Of a DNA stretch of 64,000 bases, positions 39,187 through 49,055 are shown piece after piece; position 1 is the stretch's first letter, and each line of letters starts with the position of its first letter. The DNA is taken from positions 762,039-826,038 of the forward strand of contig NZ_BMNW01000001.1 of the NCBI RefSeq assembly GCF_014646755.1, read 5' to 3'. Origin of the DNA: Pseudomonas asuensis. GTDB taxonomy: Bacteria; Pseudomonadota; Gammaproteobacteria; Pseudomonadales; Pseudomonadaceae. Below the pieces are notes generated by a model. That model made no database searches. It was given only the letters and a program-made list of their open reading frames with translations, and was not told where the DNA came from. Made by a program: the position numbers and the translations under genes.

Positions 39187-40047
39187 TCACGCGCCGCGCA
39201 TGGCTTGCTCAAGCTCGATAAAGCTTGGGCGATGTGCGGGGTACAGAACTTTACGACCGAACTCGACGGCCACGGTTGGCGGCATGCCGGATGCGGAGGC
39301 AACCAGAGTAGCCTTGATGGACTCAAGAACGTTGAGCTCTTCTTTGGCATCATGCTCAAGCGAGGCCGCCAGTGGTGCAAAGAATCCGTAGGACGCTAGA
39401 ATCCCCAGAAAGGTACCTACCAGAGCCGTACCAACGCTTGCACCAATCTTGATGGTATCCCCTTCAGCCAACAGGCCCATGGTAATTACGATACCCAGTA
39501 CCGCCGCCACGATACCCATGGCAGGCATACCGTCGGCAATCTTGGCTACGGCGTGGGCAGGATGCTCCAGGTCAGCCTTGGTGCTGTTCAGCTCCATGTC
39601 GAACAGGCCTTCCAGCTCATGCGGCGCCATGTTGCCAGACGACATCAGGCGCAGATAATCAGTTATAAATGCTGTCATCCGCGCATCCTTGAGGATGGCT
39701 GGGTATTTGCTGAAAATGGGGCTTTCGTTAGGCTCTTCGATATCGCCTTCGATAGACATCATGCCTTCGCGACGGCTCTTATTGAGGATCTCATAGAGCA
39801 GCTTGAGCACATCCAGGTAGTACGCATGAGTGAAGCGATGACCAAACATGGACAAGGACTTCTTGAACACGACCTTGAAGGTACTTCCCGAGTTGGCCTG
39901 CAGGAAAGCACCCAGCGAAGCGCCACCAATCGTCAGTACTTCATAAGGATGCACAAGGGCCATGATATTTCCGCCCGACAGTACGAAGCCTGCGAGTATG
40001 CTACCGATGACAACGATAATGCCGATGATCTTGACCATGATTTTCAA
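39187..40047 (-). CDS. motA: Flagellar motor stator protein MotA
   Basis: MotA is the five-fold membrane ring of the stator and generates torque against FliG. The 286-residue protein has four membrane segments: two near the N-terminus ('IIGIIVVIGSILAGFVLSGG') and two around 165-220 ('MPAMGIVAAVLGIVITMG', 'GTALVGTFLGILASYGFFAPLA'). A large cytoplasmic loop lies between them. The proline hinges expected for MotA are present. It is the first gene of the motAB pair, with a FliA-like promoter upstream. Confidence 0.96.
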   Translation of the reverse strand: MKIMVKIIGIIVVIGSILAGFVLSGGNIMALVHPYEVLTIGGASLGAFLQANSGSTFKVVFKKSLSMFGHRFTHAYYLDVLKLLYEILNKSRREGMMSIEGDIEEPNESPIFSKYPAILKDARMTAFITDYLRLMSSGNMAPHELEGLFDMELNSTKADLEHPAHAVAKIADGMPAMGIVAAVLGIVITMGLLAEGDTIKIGASVGTALVGTFLGILASYGFFAPLAASLEHDAKEELNVLESIKATLVASASGMPPTVAVEFGRKVLYPAHRPSFIELEQAMRGA

Positions 40048-40092
40048 ACACTTCTAGTTAAACAGGGGCCCACAAAGAGGCTGCTGATTTAG

Positions 40093-40119
40093 TTATCGGA
40101 TAATCTGCGCCAGACTGTA
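40093..40119 (-). promoter_or_regulatory. Candidate sigma-28 (FliA) promoter of motAB
   Basis: On the minus strand TACA (40116-40119), a spacer of exactly 15 bases, and TCCGATAA (40093-40100) closely resemble the flagellar consensus TAAA-N15-GCCGATAA (3/4 and 7/8 matches). It lies about 45 bp before the motA start, the right distance and direction. Confidence 0.65.
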
Positions 40120-40152
40120 GGTATTTCTGTAAGCCATTCATGCGAGCCTCCT

Positions 40153-41700
40153 ATGTCCGCCACTACCGCTCGTCCCAACACGCTCGACGCCTGGCTGAAA
40201 AAGCTGGAAAGCGTACGTTTATCCATACCCACTGAAGTCAAGGAGGATGTCCGCCGGGCGCTGGCCAATGGCAACAAGACGATTCCTGAAATTGCAGAAG
40301 CAGCGCTTCAGTCGCCCATCCTTTCGCTGGTGCTGCTCAGAGAGTCCAACCGCAGCCAGCTTGGCCGGGAGAATCCAGCAGTTTCCCTGGAGGTGGCCCT
40401 GAACCGTCTAGGACTGGGCCCCGCCGAGTACCTGCTATCGGCACTTCCGTCGGAATCTAAAGAGAAATACTCGCCGGCGCTCTCACAGCTCCTGCTGATT
40501 AGCGAGCACGCCATGGCGCAAGCCAATGGTCTCTTCGGCAATACCCTGGCTCGCCTGCGCCAGGAGGTTCGCCTCTCTACGCTGCTGTTCCTGGCGCCCG
40601 TATGGCCACTGGTTCAGGCCTATCCAGAACTATGGGAGGAGTGGGAACAACGTGTCCTGGGTAATAACGAGCCCGCCATCAAGGTTGAGCAGGAGCTGCT
40701 TGGCGTACCGCTTTTGGACTTGTGCCTGACGCTGGCCGAACGCTGGAGCCTGCCTGCGTGGGTCGTAGATGGGTATCGCCTGTTGGTAAAAGACCGCCGC
40801 CGCCTGGTCAAGGCGCTACATATCGCTCATAACGATGCTCATCCGCTTCAACAGCAGCAACGCCTGGATGAGGACTTACCGCTACGCCGATGGCTCACGC
40901 AACCCGGCAACACGATTCTGCTGGCCAACGGTCTGGCTGTCGCTTCGCACCAAAGCTGGAGCAACCCTCATATCCTTCGTTGGCAGCGCTTGGTTGGCCT
41001 CTACATGCACGAGTCGCTGGACCATACCCAGCAAATCACGCATCAGGCTGCGGCGCAGCATGCCCGCCAGCAATTCATTCCAGGCCTGTGGCATCCCGCT
41101 GAAGCCCTGATCTGGCCTTGGAATGCCAGACGCCTGCGGCCGAACCAAAAGACTACGCCTGATACTGAGGCAGCGAATAAACGCCAGCCAGCAGACGATG
41201 GATTAAATGCCTGGCGCAGACATTGCGCCGAGCTGGTCAAAACCCCCACTCCATTTACCAATGGCATCCAGCTGACTGCTTGCGCCAGGGATGCACTGGC
41301 CGCCTGCGGTTTGTCGCGCCTGATCCTGCTGACACTGGATGCTGACCAGGCACTGCTCATATCTCAAGGCATTCATGGTTTGCCGGAAGCAGCTAAAGGA
41401 CTTCAACTGCCTATCAATAACCACCCTCTGCTGCGCAAGTTAATGAGCGATCCCGCGCAGCTTCGCATTACTCCGGAAAACAGTGCGCAGTTTCGCCCTC
41501 ACCTGCCCGGCAACCTGCAGGCATTGTTTCCTCATTCGCACATGGTGCTTCGCTCGATTGGCAGCAAAGGGCGCGTGTCTATGCTGGTCATTATCGACAA
41601 GGGAGGCGAGCCATTTTCCGAGCAGGATCAGCAGGCTATCAACAAGACCGTGACCTGCATCGAGCGCGGCGTGGCGAGCTACGCCCAACGCCTCACATGA
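40153..41700 (+). CDS. HDOD-domain protein
   Basis: A 515-residue soluble protein. The N-terminal 260 residues have the helical HDOD arrangement ('LNRLGLGPAEYLLSAL' follows a 'SPILSLVLLRESNRSQ' segment). This is a degenerate HD-fold often tied to chemotaxis and c-di-GMP signalling. The C-terminal part (about 350-515) looks like a GAF-type sensor with 'GSKGRVSMLVIIDKGGEPFSEQDQQ'. No enzymatic HD pair is seen. It diverges from motAB across about 100 bp, and homologues sit in the same place in other pseudomonads. The function is not established. Confidence 0.7.
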   Translation: MSATTARPNTLDAWLKKLESVRLSIPTEVKEDVRRALANGNKTIPEIAEAALQSPILSLVLLRESNRSQLGRENPAVSLEVALNRLGLGPAEYLLSALPSESKEKYSPALSQLLLISEHAMAQANGLFGNTLARLRQEVRLSTLLFLAPVWPLVQAYPELWEEWEQRVLGNNEPAIKVEQELLGVPLLDLCLTLAERWSLPAWVVDGYRLLVKDRRRLVKALHIAHNDAHPLQQQQRLDEDLPLRRWLTQPGNTILLANGLAVASHQSWSNPHILRWQRLVGLYMHESLDHTQQITHQAAAQHARQQFIPGLWHPAEALIWPWNARRLRPNQKTTPDTEAANKRQPADDGLNAWRRHCAELVKTPTPFTNGIQLTACARDALAACGLSRLILLTLDADQALLISQGIHGLPEAAKGLQLPINNHPLLRKLMSDPAQLRITPENSAQFRPHLPGNLQALFPHSHMVLRSIGSKGRVSMLVIIDKGGEPFSEQDQQAINKTVTCIERGVASYAQRLT

Positions 41701-41742
41701 TCACTACAATCGAACACATGATTTCAGACTGGATGACCTGAT

Positions 41743-42555
41743 ATGTCCTTTACAGACCTGCCGCTCGTAATTGAGCCTGCCGACCTTGCTGCCCGCCTCG
41801 ATGCGCCGGAGCTGATCCTGGTCGATCTATCCAGCGCTGCTCACTATGCCGAGGGGCATGTGCCCGGCGCTCACTTCGTTGCGCCGCAACGTACGCAGCT
41901 GGGCAAGCCTCCGGCTCCAGGCCTTCTGCCTGAAAAAACCGACCTCGAAATGCTATTCAGTGAATTAGGGCATCGTCCAGAAGCGGTGTATGTCGTTTAC
42001 GACGATGAGGGCGGGGGTTGGGCAGGACGTTTCATCTGGTTGCTGGATGTGATCGGCCATCACCGCTACCATTACCTCAACGGTGGCCGTCACGCTTGGA
42101 TCGAAGCGGGCCTACCCATGACGCAGGATACGCCCCCTCCGGCGGATGCTCCTGTCGAGCTTACGCTGCATGAGGAACCCACTGCGACGCGTGAGTACCT
42201 ACAGAGCCGCCTGGGCGCCGAAGACCTAGCCATCTGGGATGCGCGCGGACCACAAGAATACCGGGGTGAAAAAGTCCTGGCTGCCAAAGGGGGACATATT
42301 CCTGGGGCCATCAATTTCGAGTGGACGGCAGGCATGGACCCGGCACGTGGCCTACGTATTCGCAGTGATATTGCCGAGACGCTGAAGGCCTTAGGCATCA
42401 CGCCGGACAAGGAGGTGATTACTCATTGTCAGACACATCACCGTTCAGGTTTTACCTACCTGGTCGCAAAAGCGCTGGGCTACCCTCGAATCAAAGGTTA
42501 TGCCGGTTCCTGGGGCGAATGGGGAAATCATCCGGATACACCGGTCGAACGTTGA
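41743..42555 (+). CDS. rhdA: Thiosulfate:cyanide sulfurtransferase (rhodanese) RhdA
   Basis: RhdA moves a sulfane sulfur to cyanide or other thiophiles. The 270-residue protein has two rhodanese domains. The N-terminal one is inactive. The C-terminal one carries the active Cys229 in the loop 'CQTHHRSG', the special loop known from Azotobacter vinelandii RhdA (Cys230), unlike the CRKGV loop of bovine rhodanese. Domain signatures 'AHYAEGHVPGAHF' and 'GGHIPGAINFEW' are present. It precedes psd but is separated from it by a terminator. Confidence 0.94.
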   Translation: MSFTDLPLVIEPADLAARLDAPELILVDLSSAAHYAEGHVPGAHFVAPQRTQLGKPPAPGLLPEKTDLEMLFSELGHRPEAVYVVYDDEGGGWAGRFIWLLDVIGHHRYHYLNGGRHAWIEAGLPMTQDTPPPADAPVELTLHEEPTATREYLQSRLGAEDLAIWDARGPQEYRGEKVLAAKGGHIPGAINFEWTAGMDPARGLRIRSDIAETLKALGITPDKEVITHCQTHHRSGFTYLVAKALGYPRIKGYAGSWGEWGNHPDTPVER

Positions 42556-42599
42556 TAGCGAGTTTCCAGCCACGAGTAGAATGGCTGTACAATAAAAGG

Positions 42600-42633
42600 A
42601 GAACCGGATCACGGCAATCTGATCCGGTTTTTC
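42600..42633 (+). terminator. Rho-independent terminator of rhdA
   Basis: A perfect 10-bp stem AACCGGATCA (42602-42611 with 42620-42629) has an eight-base loop and is followed by a TTTTT run. Confidence 0.9.
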
Positions 42634-42699
42634 CTGTTCTGCCTTGTCTGGCCTCGCCTGCGGGTTCACGCTTCACCTATTGCCGCTCAAGGACACACC

Positions 42700-43599
42700 A
42701 TGAATTTGAAAGACCGCCTGTTCATTCTTAGCCAGCACGTATTGCCCCATCACTTCCTGTCACGGTTGATTGGCGGCTTTGCTGAGTGCCGGATGCCCTG
42801 GTTCAAGAATGCCCTGACGGCATGGTTTGCCCGTCGCTATGACGTGGACATGCGCCAGGCCGAGGTTGAAGACCTGACAGCATACGAAAACTTCAACGCA
42901 TTCTTCACTCGCAGTCTAAAGCCAGGTGCACGTCCGCTACCGGAAGATCCCATGGCCATTGTCAGCCCTAGCGACGGTGAAGTCAGTCAGATCGGCCAGG
43001 TTGAGCATGGCCGTATTTTTCAGGCCAAAGGGCATAGCTATAGCCTGCTGGAACTTGTGGGGGGCGATGCAGAGCGCGCTGCGCCGTTCATGGGCGGATC
43101 ATTTGCGACGATCTATCTATCGCCCAAGGATTACCACCGTGTTCATATGCCAATTGCCGGTACGCTGAAGGAAATGGTGTATGTGCCTGGGCGAATCTTC
43201 TCGGTTAATCACCTGACAGCCGAGAATGTTCCCGAACTGTTTGCCCGCAATGAGCGTGTGGTCTGCACCTTTGATACCGAGCGCGGCCCCATGGCCATGA
43301 TTCTGGTCGGGGCAATGATTGTGGCCAGTATCGAAACGGTCTGGGCAGGTATGGTCACTCCGCCCAAGCGCATGCTGAAAACAACCCGTTACGATGAGGC
43401 CGCGCGTGCGCCCATTCGTCTGGAAAAAGGCGAAGAAATGGGCCGTTTCAAGCTGGGCTCAACGGTTATTGTCTTGTTTGGCCCTGATCAAGTGAGCTGG
43501 GCTCAGGAGCTAGGCGCCTTTAGCACGGTCAATATGGGGCAGCAGATTGCCTCGCCCAAGGTCGTTGATGTTATTGAGCCCCTGCTAGGAGACGTCTGA
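42700..43599 (+). CDS. psd: Phosphatidylserine decarboxylase proenzyme
   Basis: Psd makes phosphatidylethanolamine at the inner membrane. The 299-residue proenzyme has '[12 protein letters not shown]', '[11 protein letters not shown]' with the catalytic His, '[10 protein letters not shown]' and the self-cleavage motif LGST in '[12 protein letters not shown]', where the serine becomes the pyruvoyl group. AAGGA precedes the ATG. It has the length of E. coli-type Psd. Confidence 0.97.
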   Translation: MNLKDRLFILSQHVLPHHFLSRLIGGFAECRMPWFKNALTAWFARRYDVDMRQAEVEDLTAYENFNAFFTRSLKPGARPLPEDPMAIVSPSDGEVSQIGQVEHGRIFQAKGHSYSLLELVGGDAERAAPFMGGSFATIYLSPKDYHRVHMPIAGTLKEMVYVPGRIFSVNHLTAENVPELFARNERVVCTFDTERGPMAMILVGAMIVASIETVWAGMVTPPKRMLKTTRYDEAARAPIRLEKGEEMGRFKLGSTVIVLFGPDQVSWAQELGAFSTVNMGQQIASPKVVDVIEPLLGDV

Positions 43600-43702
43600 T
43601 CTCTGCGACATAGAGGCGCCGGTCCGAGACATCTGGCGTCCAGTAGTTGAATAGCGGGGATAATGACTGTTATCGCCGCTCAGTCTGGAGAACCGACAGT
43701 CA

Positions 43703-45499
43703 ATGGATAGTAAAGGCCCTCAGCAGTTGCTGCGGGTACCGATGCCCACACAGCGGAACCTTACGTTCTGCGAAGCTAGCCTAGCCGGATTGAAGGGCTG
43801 GCTAGATCAATTGCCGCGAGCCAAGCTCGGGGAAGTGGCGCGTCTGCTGTACCAGGGAATGCTGGAAATCAACCAGTTGATCCAGCCGAACGATCAACGC
43901 TTGCGTATGCTTGAACTGCTACGGCCTGAGGTGAATCGGGTATGTACCATGCTCGAGCGCCACGTGCTGGATCAGCCTATCGTGCTGGACGAACGCTCAC
44001 GCAAGGTAGCCAACCTCTGCCAGGCGCTGCAAAACCATATGGCGGCAGGCTACAAGCTGGTTGTGGTTGACGAGGTCAATATCCCCTCTCGGGAGCGGGC
44101 AAGCCTGCTGCCGCTGGCTCTCCAGCGCGCCATGAAAAGCCTTTATGGCCCGTTGATTCGCGCCGCCCAATTGTATACCCCGGCGGCTGATCATTTATGG
44201 CTTGAGCTGCACCAGCTCTACCAGATCACCCTACGGCTTAACCTGCAAGGTCAGCGCGTACGTGATGACCTGCTGACACGACCCGACGGCCAAAGCCTGC
44301 AGGAAGCCTATGCCGTACCGCTGCTCTTTGGAGCCGCTCGTTGCAATCAGATGCGGCAGCGACAGATCGCTCAGTTAGTTGAATATCTTGATCAATGGGC
44401 AAATCTTGTGCAGATCAAGCCCGCTGATCAGCCTGGAGTATTGTTTGTAGTCGCACCGCAGATCGATGCACCGCCGCGCTATCGTACCCTGCTTAAGGAA
44501 GCCAGCCTGAGCGGTCTGCTGGGTCTATCGACACAGACGCTGGTTAGCCAGATTTCCGACTATTTGGCGCTGCCACCGGAAGAACGCAGCCGCGCACGGT
44601 TGCCGGCTCAGCCGGATATCAGCACCGACCTGCTGCAGCATTTGCGAGCCGCCTGGGGTCAGGAGTCTGATCGGGCTTTTCAGCGTACGCCAGGACAAGG
44701 ACGCCTGGAAATCTGCATCGGCATGAGCGCATTGCATTATCACCTCTCGGGCCGTATAGCCTTTGCCCAAACGCTTAACCTGCCGGAACCACCCAGTACC
44801 AAGCCGGATTTTGCGCCCGCGGAGAAGACACCCGATGTCTGGTCGATGGCCTTTGACGCTGAACACAACCCAAGTCAGACCGCGCATGAGGAAATCCATT
44901 ACGATCTGCCCATGGAGGCCAAGAGCGAGCAAGGCGAACTGGATAAAGCCTATCCGCTCTTCTCACTGCCTATCGTCAATCACAGCCCTGGCGGTTACTG
45001 CGTCAGCTGGCCTGGTGAAGTGCCTGATCAGTTGCAGGCTGGCGAAGTAGTGGGACTGCGAGGGCTGAACGAACACAGCTGGGGTATCGCTGCGATTCGC
45101 TGGATACGACAAGTCCCTGGTAGCGGCACCCAGATGGGTATCGAGTTACTGGCACCTACGGCTCGCCCTTGCGGATTGCAGCTGCTTCGCAAGACTGAGC
45201 AACATAGCCAGTACTTAAGGGGCCTCTTGCTTCCAGAAATAAAAGCTATCGACCAGTCCCCCTCGCTCATCGCTCCACGCTTGCCCTTTCAGGAAGGCAG
45301 CAAGATTCAGATCAACCAAAAAGGTGTTGAGCAACAAGGCATGCTTACAAGGCGTCAAAATGCTACCGTTAGCTTTAGCGTCTTCGAGTATCGTCTGCTG
45401 GAACAGGCAAGACCGACGCCAGAGCCACCCAGGCCGGGAAGCCAGGGGCCGACCTCTAATGCAGAGGACGATTTTGACTCCTTATGGAAGTCTCTGTAG
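43703..45499 (+). CDS. PilZ-like domain protein upstream of fimX
   Basis: A 598-residue soluble protein of unknown function. The N-terminal 390 residues are mostly helical without a known motif. Around residues 410-510 a PilZ-like beta-barrel is suggested by 'IVNHSPGGYCVSW' (N426-G431, compare PilZ motif D/NxSxxG) and 'AAIRWIRQV...GTQMGIELLAP'. A clear RxxxR motif was not found, so c-di-GMP binding is uncertain. GGAG stands before the ATG. It ends 56 bp before fimX on the same strand, and a homologue occupies this place in P. aeruginosa (PA4958, from memory). A role with FimX is inferred. Confidence 0.55.
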   Translation: MDSKGPQQLLRVPMPTQRNLTFCEASLAGLKGWLDQLPRAKLGEVARLLYQGMLEINQLIQPNDQRLRMLELLRPEVNRVCTMLERHVLDQPIVLDERSRKVANLCQALQNHMAAGYKLVVVDEVNIPSRERASLLPLALQRAMKSLYGPLIRAAQLYTPAADHLWLELHQLYQITLRLNLQGQRVRDDLLTRPDGQSLQEAYAVPLLFGAARCNQMRQRQIAQLVEYLDQWANLVQIKPADQPGVLFVVAPQIDAPPRYRTLLKEASLSGLLGLSTQTLVSQISDYLALPPEERSRARLPAQPDISTDLLQHLRAAWGQESDRAFQRTPGQGRLEICIGMSALHYHLSGRIAFAQTLNLPEPPSTKPDFAPAEKTPDVWSMAFDAEHNPSQTAHEEIHYDLPMEAKSEQGELDKAYPLFSLPIVNHSPGGYCVSWPGEVPDQLQAGEVVGLRGLNEHSWGIAAIRWIRQVPGSGTQMGIELLAPTARPCGLQLLRKTEQHSQYLRGLLLPEIKAIDQSPSLIAPRLPFQEGSKIQINQKGVEQQGMLTRRQNATVSFSVFEYRLLEQARPTPEPPRPGSQGPTSNAEDDFDSLWKSL

Positions 45500-45555
45500 A
45501 TTCCTGCCTCTTCTATTATTAACCGCTTTAACTGTCCGGGTTCATATGTAGACCT

Positions 45556-47640
45556 ATGGCTATCGAAAAGAAGACCATCCGCCTGCTCATTGTTGAGGAG
45601 TCACAAAATGAAGCCGAGCGACTGGTAAGCCTGTTTCGAAATGCTGGCTGCGCAACCCGGGCACAGTGCGTAACAGAGCCAGACGAACTGGTCGCTTCGC
45701 TCCAGCAGAGCTGGGATTTGCTTATTGCAACGCCCACCTGTGAAGACCTTAGCCCTCAGGAAGCGCTCACCATCATCAAGCGGCAGGCCAAGGATATTCC
45801 TGTTATCCAGCTGGTTGATCCCAAAGCGCCTGATGCCATTACCCAAGCACTACTCAATGGCGCCCAGGATGCCGTTCCGCTGGGTGAAGATGAGCGGCTT
45901 GTACTCGTGTCCCGGCGCGAGATTGGCAACCTGGAAATACGCCGCGCGTACCGCACAGCTGAACTGGCTCTGCATGAAGCCGAAAAGCGTTGCCAATTGC
46001 TTCTGCAAAGCTCTGAAGATGCAATTGCCTATGTCCATGATGGAATGCATGTGCATGCCAATCCTATCTACCTGCAGCGCTTTGGCTATACGGATGTCGA
46101 GGAGCTTGAAGGAATGCCCATCATTGATCTCGTGGCCAGCGATGATCAGCAGGCGTTCCGTGACTTCCTAAAGCAGTACTCCAACGATCCCGAGGCAAAC
46201 GGTACAGCCCGCTTCCTTTGCCAGGGACTACGCGCCGATGGCTCGACGTTCACGGCAGACATGAGCTTCTCGCCAGCGGACTACGAAGACGAGCCCTGCA
46301 TTCAAGTCGTTATACGCGACGGTAATCATAACGATGCCGAACTGGAAGAAAAGCTGCGCGAAGCGACCAGCACTGACCCAGTGACCGGCTTGTTGAACCG
46401 TACCCGACTCGTAGAAGCGCTTGAAGCTGAAATAGAAAAGGTGGTTCAGCAAGGGCAGACAGCCAGCTTCGCCTACCTGCAACTGGATCGGTACGCTGCC
46501 ATCCTGGCTGAAATCGGCCTTTCCGATATTGATGCATTACTTGCTGCACTGGCCAATCAGTTAAAGGAGCATTTTGCCCCGCCAGCCTTGCTTGCGCGGT
46601 TCAGCGATGATGCATTTGCTGTTCTAGTGCAGGGTAGCGCGACAGAGCAGCTTGAGGATCGCTTGAAACCCCTGCTCCGCCAGGCCGTTTCACAACCCAT
46701 TGAAATCAACAAGCGGGCCTTGCAGCCCTCCTACTCCATTGGCCTGACGGCGCTTGATGAGCAGACTGTCAATGCCAAAGAGATCATGGACCGTGCTCAC
46801 CGCTGTGCCCTGGCGACAGCTAAACAGGGTGGCAATGCCATCAAACGATACGACCCGGCAGAAGAGCTGGCGGCGGCAGCCAGTCGGGGAAGCCTGATTG
46901 CCATCGTGCAGCAGGCCCTGGAACAGAATCGATTCCGTCTGCTCTTCCAGCCACTGATCAGCCTGCGTGGGGATAGCCGCGAGCACTATGAGGTGTTGCT
47001 CCGCTTGAATAACGCCCAGAATGAAGAAGTCCCCCCAGCCGAGTTCTTCCGGGTGGCGGAAGAAAGTGGGCTGAGTGCAAAGATCGACCGCTGGGTAATC
47101 CATAACGCTATCAAGGTGCTGGTCGATCACCGGTCCCGTGGACACGATACCTGTCTGTTCATTCACTTTTCCGCTGCATCACTACAGGATGCTCGGTTAC
47201 TGCTCTGGCTGCAGGCCGCAATGCAGGCCGCACGCTTGCCGGTCGAGTCCTTGATCTTCCAGATCAGCGAGGCCAATGCCCTGGCGCACCTCAACCAGAC
47301 CAAGATCATGGTCAACGGCCTGAAAAAACTGGGGCATCGGGTGACGCTGGGCCAGTTCGGCTGTGCTATGGCACCCTTCAATATTCTCAAGCAGGTTCCG
47401 GTTGACTTCCTCAAGGTAGACGGCTCGTTCGTCCGTGACCTGGGCAACCCGGAAAACCAGGAAACGCTGAAAAACCTTATCAGCGGTATCCAGGAGCACA
47501 AAAAGCTATGCATCGTACCGTTCGTTGAGAACGCTACGGTTCTCGCAACGCTGTGGCAATCCGGGGTGAACTATATCCAGGGCTACTATTTGCAGGAGCC
47601 TAGCCAGGCGATGAACTATGAGTTTGTCGCGGACGAATAA
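45556..47640 (+). CDS. fimX: FimX-type degenerate GGDEF/EAL c-di-GMP effector
   Basis: FimX is a c-di-GMP-binding effector needed for type IV pilus assembly and twitching at low c-di-GMP. The 694-residue protein has a receiver-like domain (about 10-120), PAS (about 140-260), GGDEF (about 270-430) and EAL (about 445-690). The receiver lacks a clear phospho-site. The GGDEF motif is changed to SDDAF (residues 350-354) and EAL to EVL (479-481). P. aeruginosa FimX is likewise degenerate, so no cyclase or phosphodiesterase activity is expected, only binding. It lies next to serB, as in P. aeruginosa. Confidence 0.9.
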   Translation: MAIEKKTIRLLIVEESQNEAERLVSLFRNAGCATRAQCVTEPDELVASLQQSWDLLIATPTCEDLSPQEALTIIKRQAKDIPVIQLVDPKAPDAITQALLNGAQDAVPLGEDERLVLVSRREIGNLEIRRAYRTAELALHEAEKRCQLLLQSSEDAIAYVHDGMHVHANPIYLQRFGYTDVEELEGMPIIDLVASDDQQAFRDFLKQYSNDPEANGTARFLCQGLRADGSTFTADMSFSPADYEDEPCIQVVIRDGNHNDAELEEKLREATSTDPVTGLLNRTRLVEALEAEIEKVVQQGQTASFAYLQLDRYAAILAEIGLSDIDALLAALANQLKEHFAPPALLARFSDDAFAVLVQGSATEQLEDRLKPLLRQAVSQPIEINKRALQPSYSIGLTALDEQTVNAKEIMDRAHRCALATAKQGGNAIKRYDPAEELAAAASRGSLIAIVQQALEQNRFRLLFQPLISLRGDSREHYEVLLRLNNAQNEEVPPAEFFRVAEESGLSAKIDRWVIHNAIKVLVDHRSRGHDTCLFIHFSAASLQDARLLLWLQAAMQAARLPVESLIFQISEANALAHLNQTKIMVNGLKKLGHRVTLGQFGCAMAPFNILKQVPVDFLKVDGSFVRDLGNPENQETLKNLISGIQEHKKLCIVPFVENATVLATLWQSGVNYIQGYYLQEPSQAMNYEFVADE

Positions 47641-47651
47641 GCAAAGAGCAG

Positions 47652-47682
47652 AAAAAAGCCGGCATGACGCCGGCTTTTCTTT
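47652..47682. terminator. Bidirectional terminator (fimX / serB)
   Basis: A perfect 10-bp stem AAAAGCCGGC (47654-47663 with 47669-47678) has a five-base loop. A-runs on the left and T-runs on the right serve both convergent genes. Confidence 0.92.
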
Positions 47683-47692
47683 TGGCACTTGA

Positions 47693-48889
47693 TTAAACCC
47701 TGCAATCTCGATCCCTAACGCCCAAGAGATACAGCACGCCATCCAAGCCCAATGTTGTAATGGACTGCCGTGCCGACTGCCGCACAAGCGGTTTGGCGCG
47801 AAAGGCAACGCCTAAGCCCGCCAGACCAAGCATGGGCAAATCATTTGCTCCATCCCCTACCGCAATGGTCTGCTCAAGGCTCAACCCTTCTCTCATCGCC
47901 AGTTCACGCAGCAGGTCAGCCTTTCGCTGGGCATCAACGATGGGCTCCACCGCAACACCAGTCACCTTACCGTCTACTGTTTCCAGTTCGTTGGCATAGA
48001 CATAGTCGATCCCAAGGCGAGTCTGTATCTGGCGGGCAAAATAGGTGAAGCCGCCAGAAAGAATTGCTGTTTTGTATCCTAGCCGCTTGAGCTCGGAGAA
48101 CAGCCGCTCGGCCCCCTCGGTCAGACGCAGACTCGCCCCGATCTCTTCCAACACCGATTCAGACAAGCCATTAAGCAGCGCCAACCGCTCCTTGAAGCTG
48201 GCTCTGAAATCGAGTTCACCCCGCATAGCGCGCTCGGTAATGGCCGCAACACGCTCACCGATACCGGCGGCCTTGGCCAACTCATCAATGACCTCCGCCT
48301 GAATCAGTGTCGAATCCATATCAAAAACTGCCAGCCGACGATGACGGCGGAACAGGTTGTCCGCCTGGAAGCCAATATCCATTTCCAATTGCTGGGTGGC
48401 GGCGAAGAAAGCAGCCTTGAGCGCCTCTATGTTTTGCGGCTCGCCAGCGAGCGTGAACTCCAGCGCGGCACGCTCTTGTGCCTCAGGCGTCGATAACCGC
48501 TCGATCCGCTCGATAGTCATGCCATGGGACTCGACAAGCTCGCTTACATGCTGAACCTGATGGGCATCCAACTGCCGCCCCATCAGTGTCAGTATATGTC
48601 GAGGGCTGGTCTCACTGGCCTGCCACGCCGCATAAGCCTCAGTGCTGAGGCTTATCACATGCACCCGCGCCCCAAGGGCCGCAGCACGCAGCTCCAATGC
48701 CTCACCCAAAGTGGCAGTATCGGCCCCTTCAGGCAGCTTAGTGAGTAACGCAAGCGTCACCGCGCCTTGTACACGACTCTGACGGATATCCAGCAATGCT
48801 GCGCCTGATTCAGCCAGCACGCCCGTCAATGCGGCGCTCAAGCCAGGACCCGCATGCCCTGTACTGGTAATGAGAAGAATGTCTCGCAA
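47693..48889 (-). CDS. serB: Phosphoserine phosphatase SerB
   Basis: SerB removes phosphate from phosphoserine in the last step of serine synthesis. The 398-residue protein has tandem ACT-like domains in the first 180 residues ('ITSTGHAGPGLSAALTGVL') and a HAD phosphatase domain. Catalytic Asp lies in 'FDMDSTLIQAEVIDE', Ser/Lys motifs in 'AILSGGFTYFA', and Mg-binding Asp in 'VGDGANDLPML'. The initiation codon at 48889 is TTG, supported by a strong GGAGG just upstream. It is divergent from the Smp-like gene, as in enterobacteria. Confidence 0.96.
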   Translation of the reverse strand: MRDILLITSTGHAGPGLSAALTGVLAESGAALLDIRQSRVQGAVTLALLTKLPEGADTATLGEALELRAAALGARVHVISLSTEAYAAWQASETSPRHILTLMGRQLDAHQVQHVSELVESHGMTIERIERLSTPEAQERAALEFTLAGEPQNIEALKAAFFAATQQLEMDIGFQADNLFRRHRRLAVFDMDSTLIQAEVIDELAKAAGIGERVAAITERAMRGELDFRASFKERLALLNGLSESVLEEIGASLRLTEGAERLFSELKRLGYKTAILSGGFTYFARQIQTRLGIDYVYANELETVDGKVTGVAVEPIVDAQRKADLLRELAMREGLSLEQTIAVGDGANDLPMLGLAGLGVAFRAKPLVRQSARQSITTLGLDGVLYLLGVRDRDCRV

Positions 48890-49055
48890 GGCGCAGCCTC
48901 CACCAATGGGTCAAAAAACCGATTCTACCTGTTTCCGAAAACTACGCAGAACCACCCAGACGCAGACGAGTGGTTGACGGACTCGGTTAGCACGCTTTAA
49001 CGACCTCTGGTCGCTGGTTATACTTCGCCCACATTTTTGCCCAAAGAATTCACCA

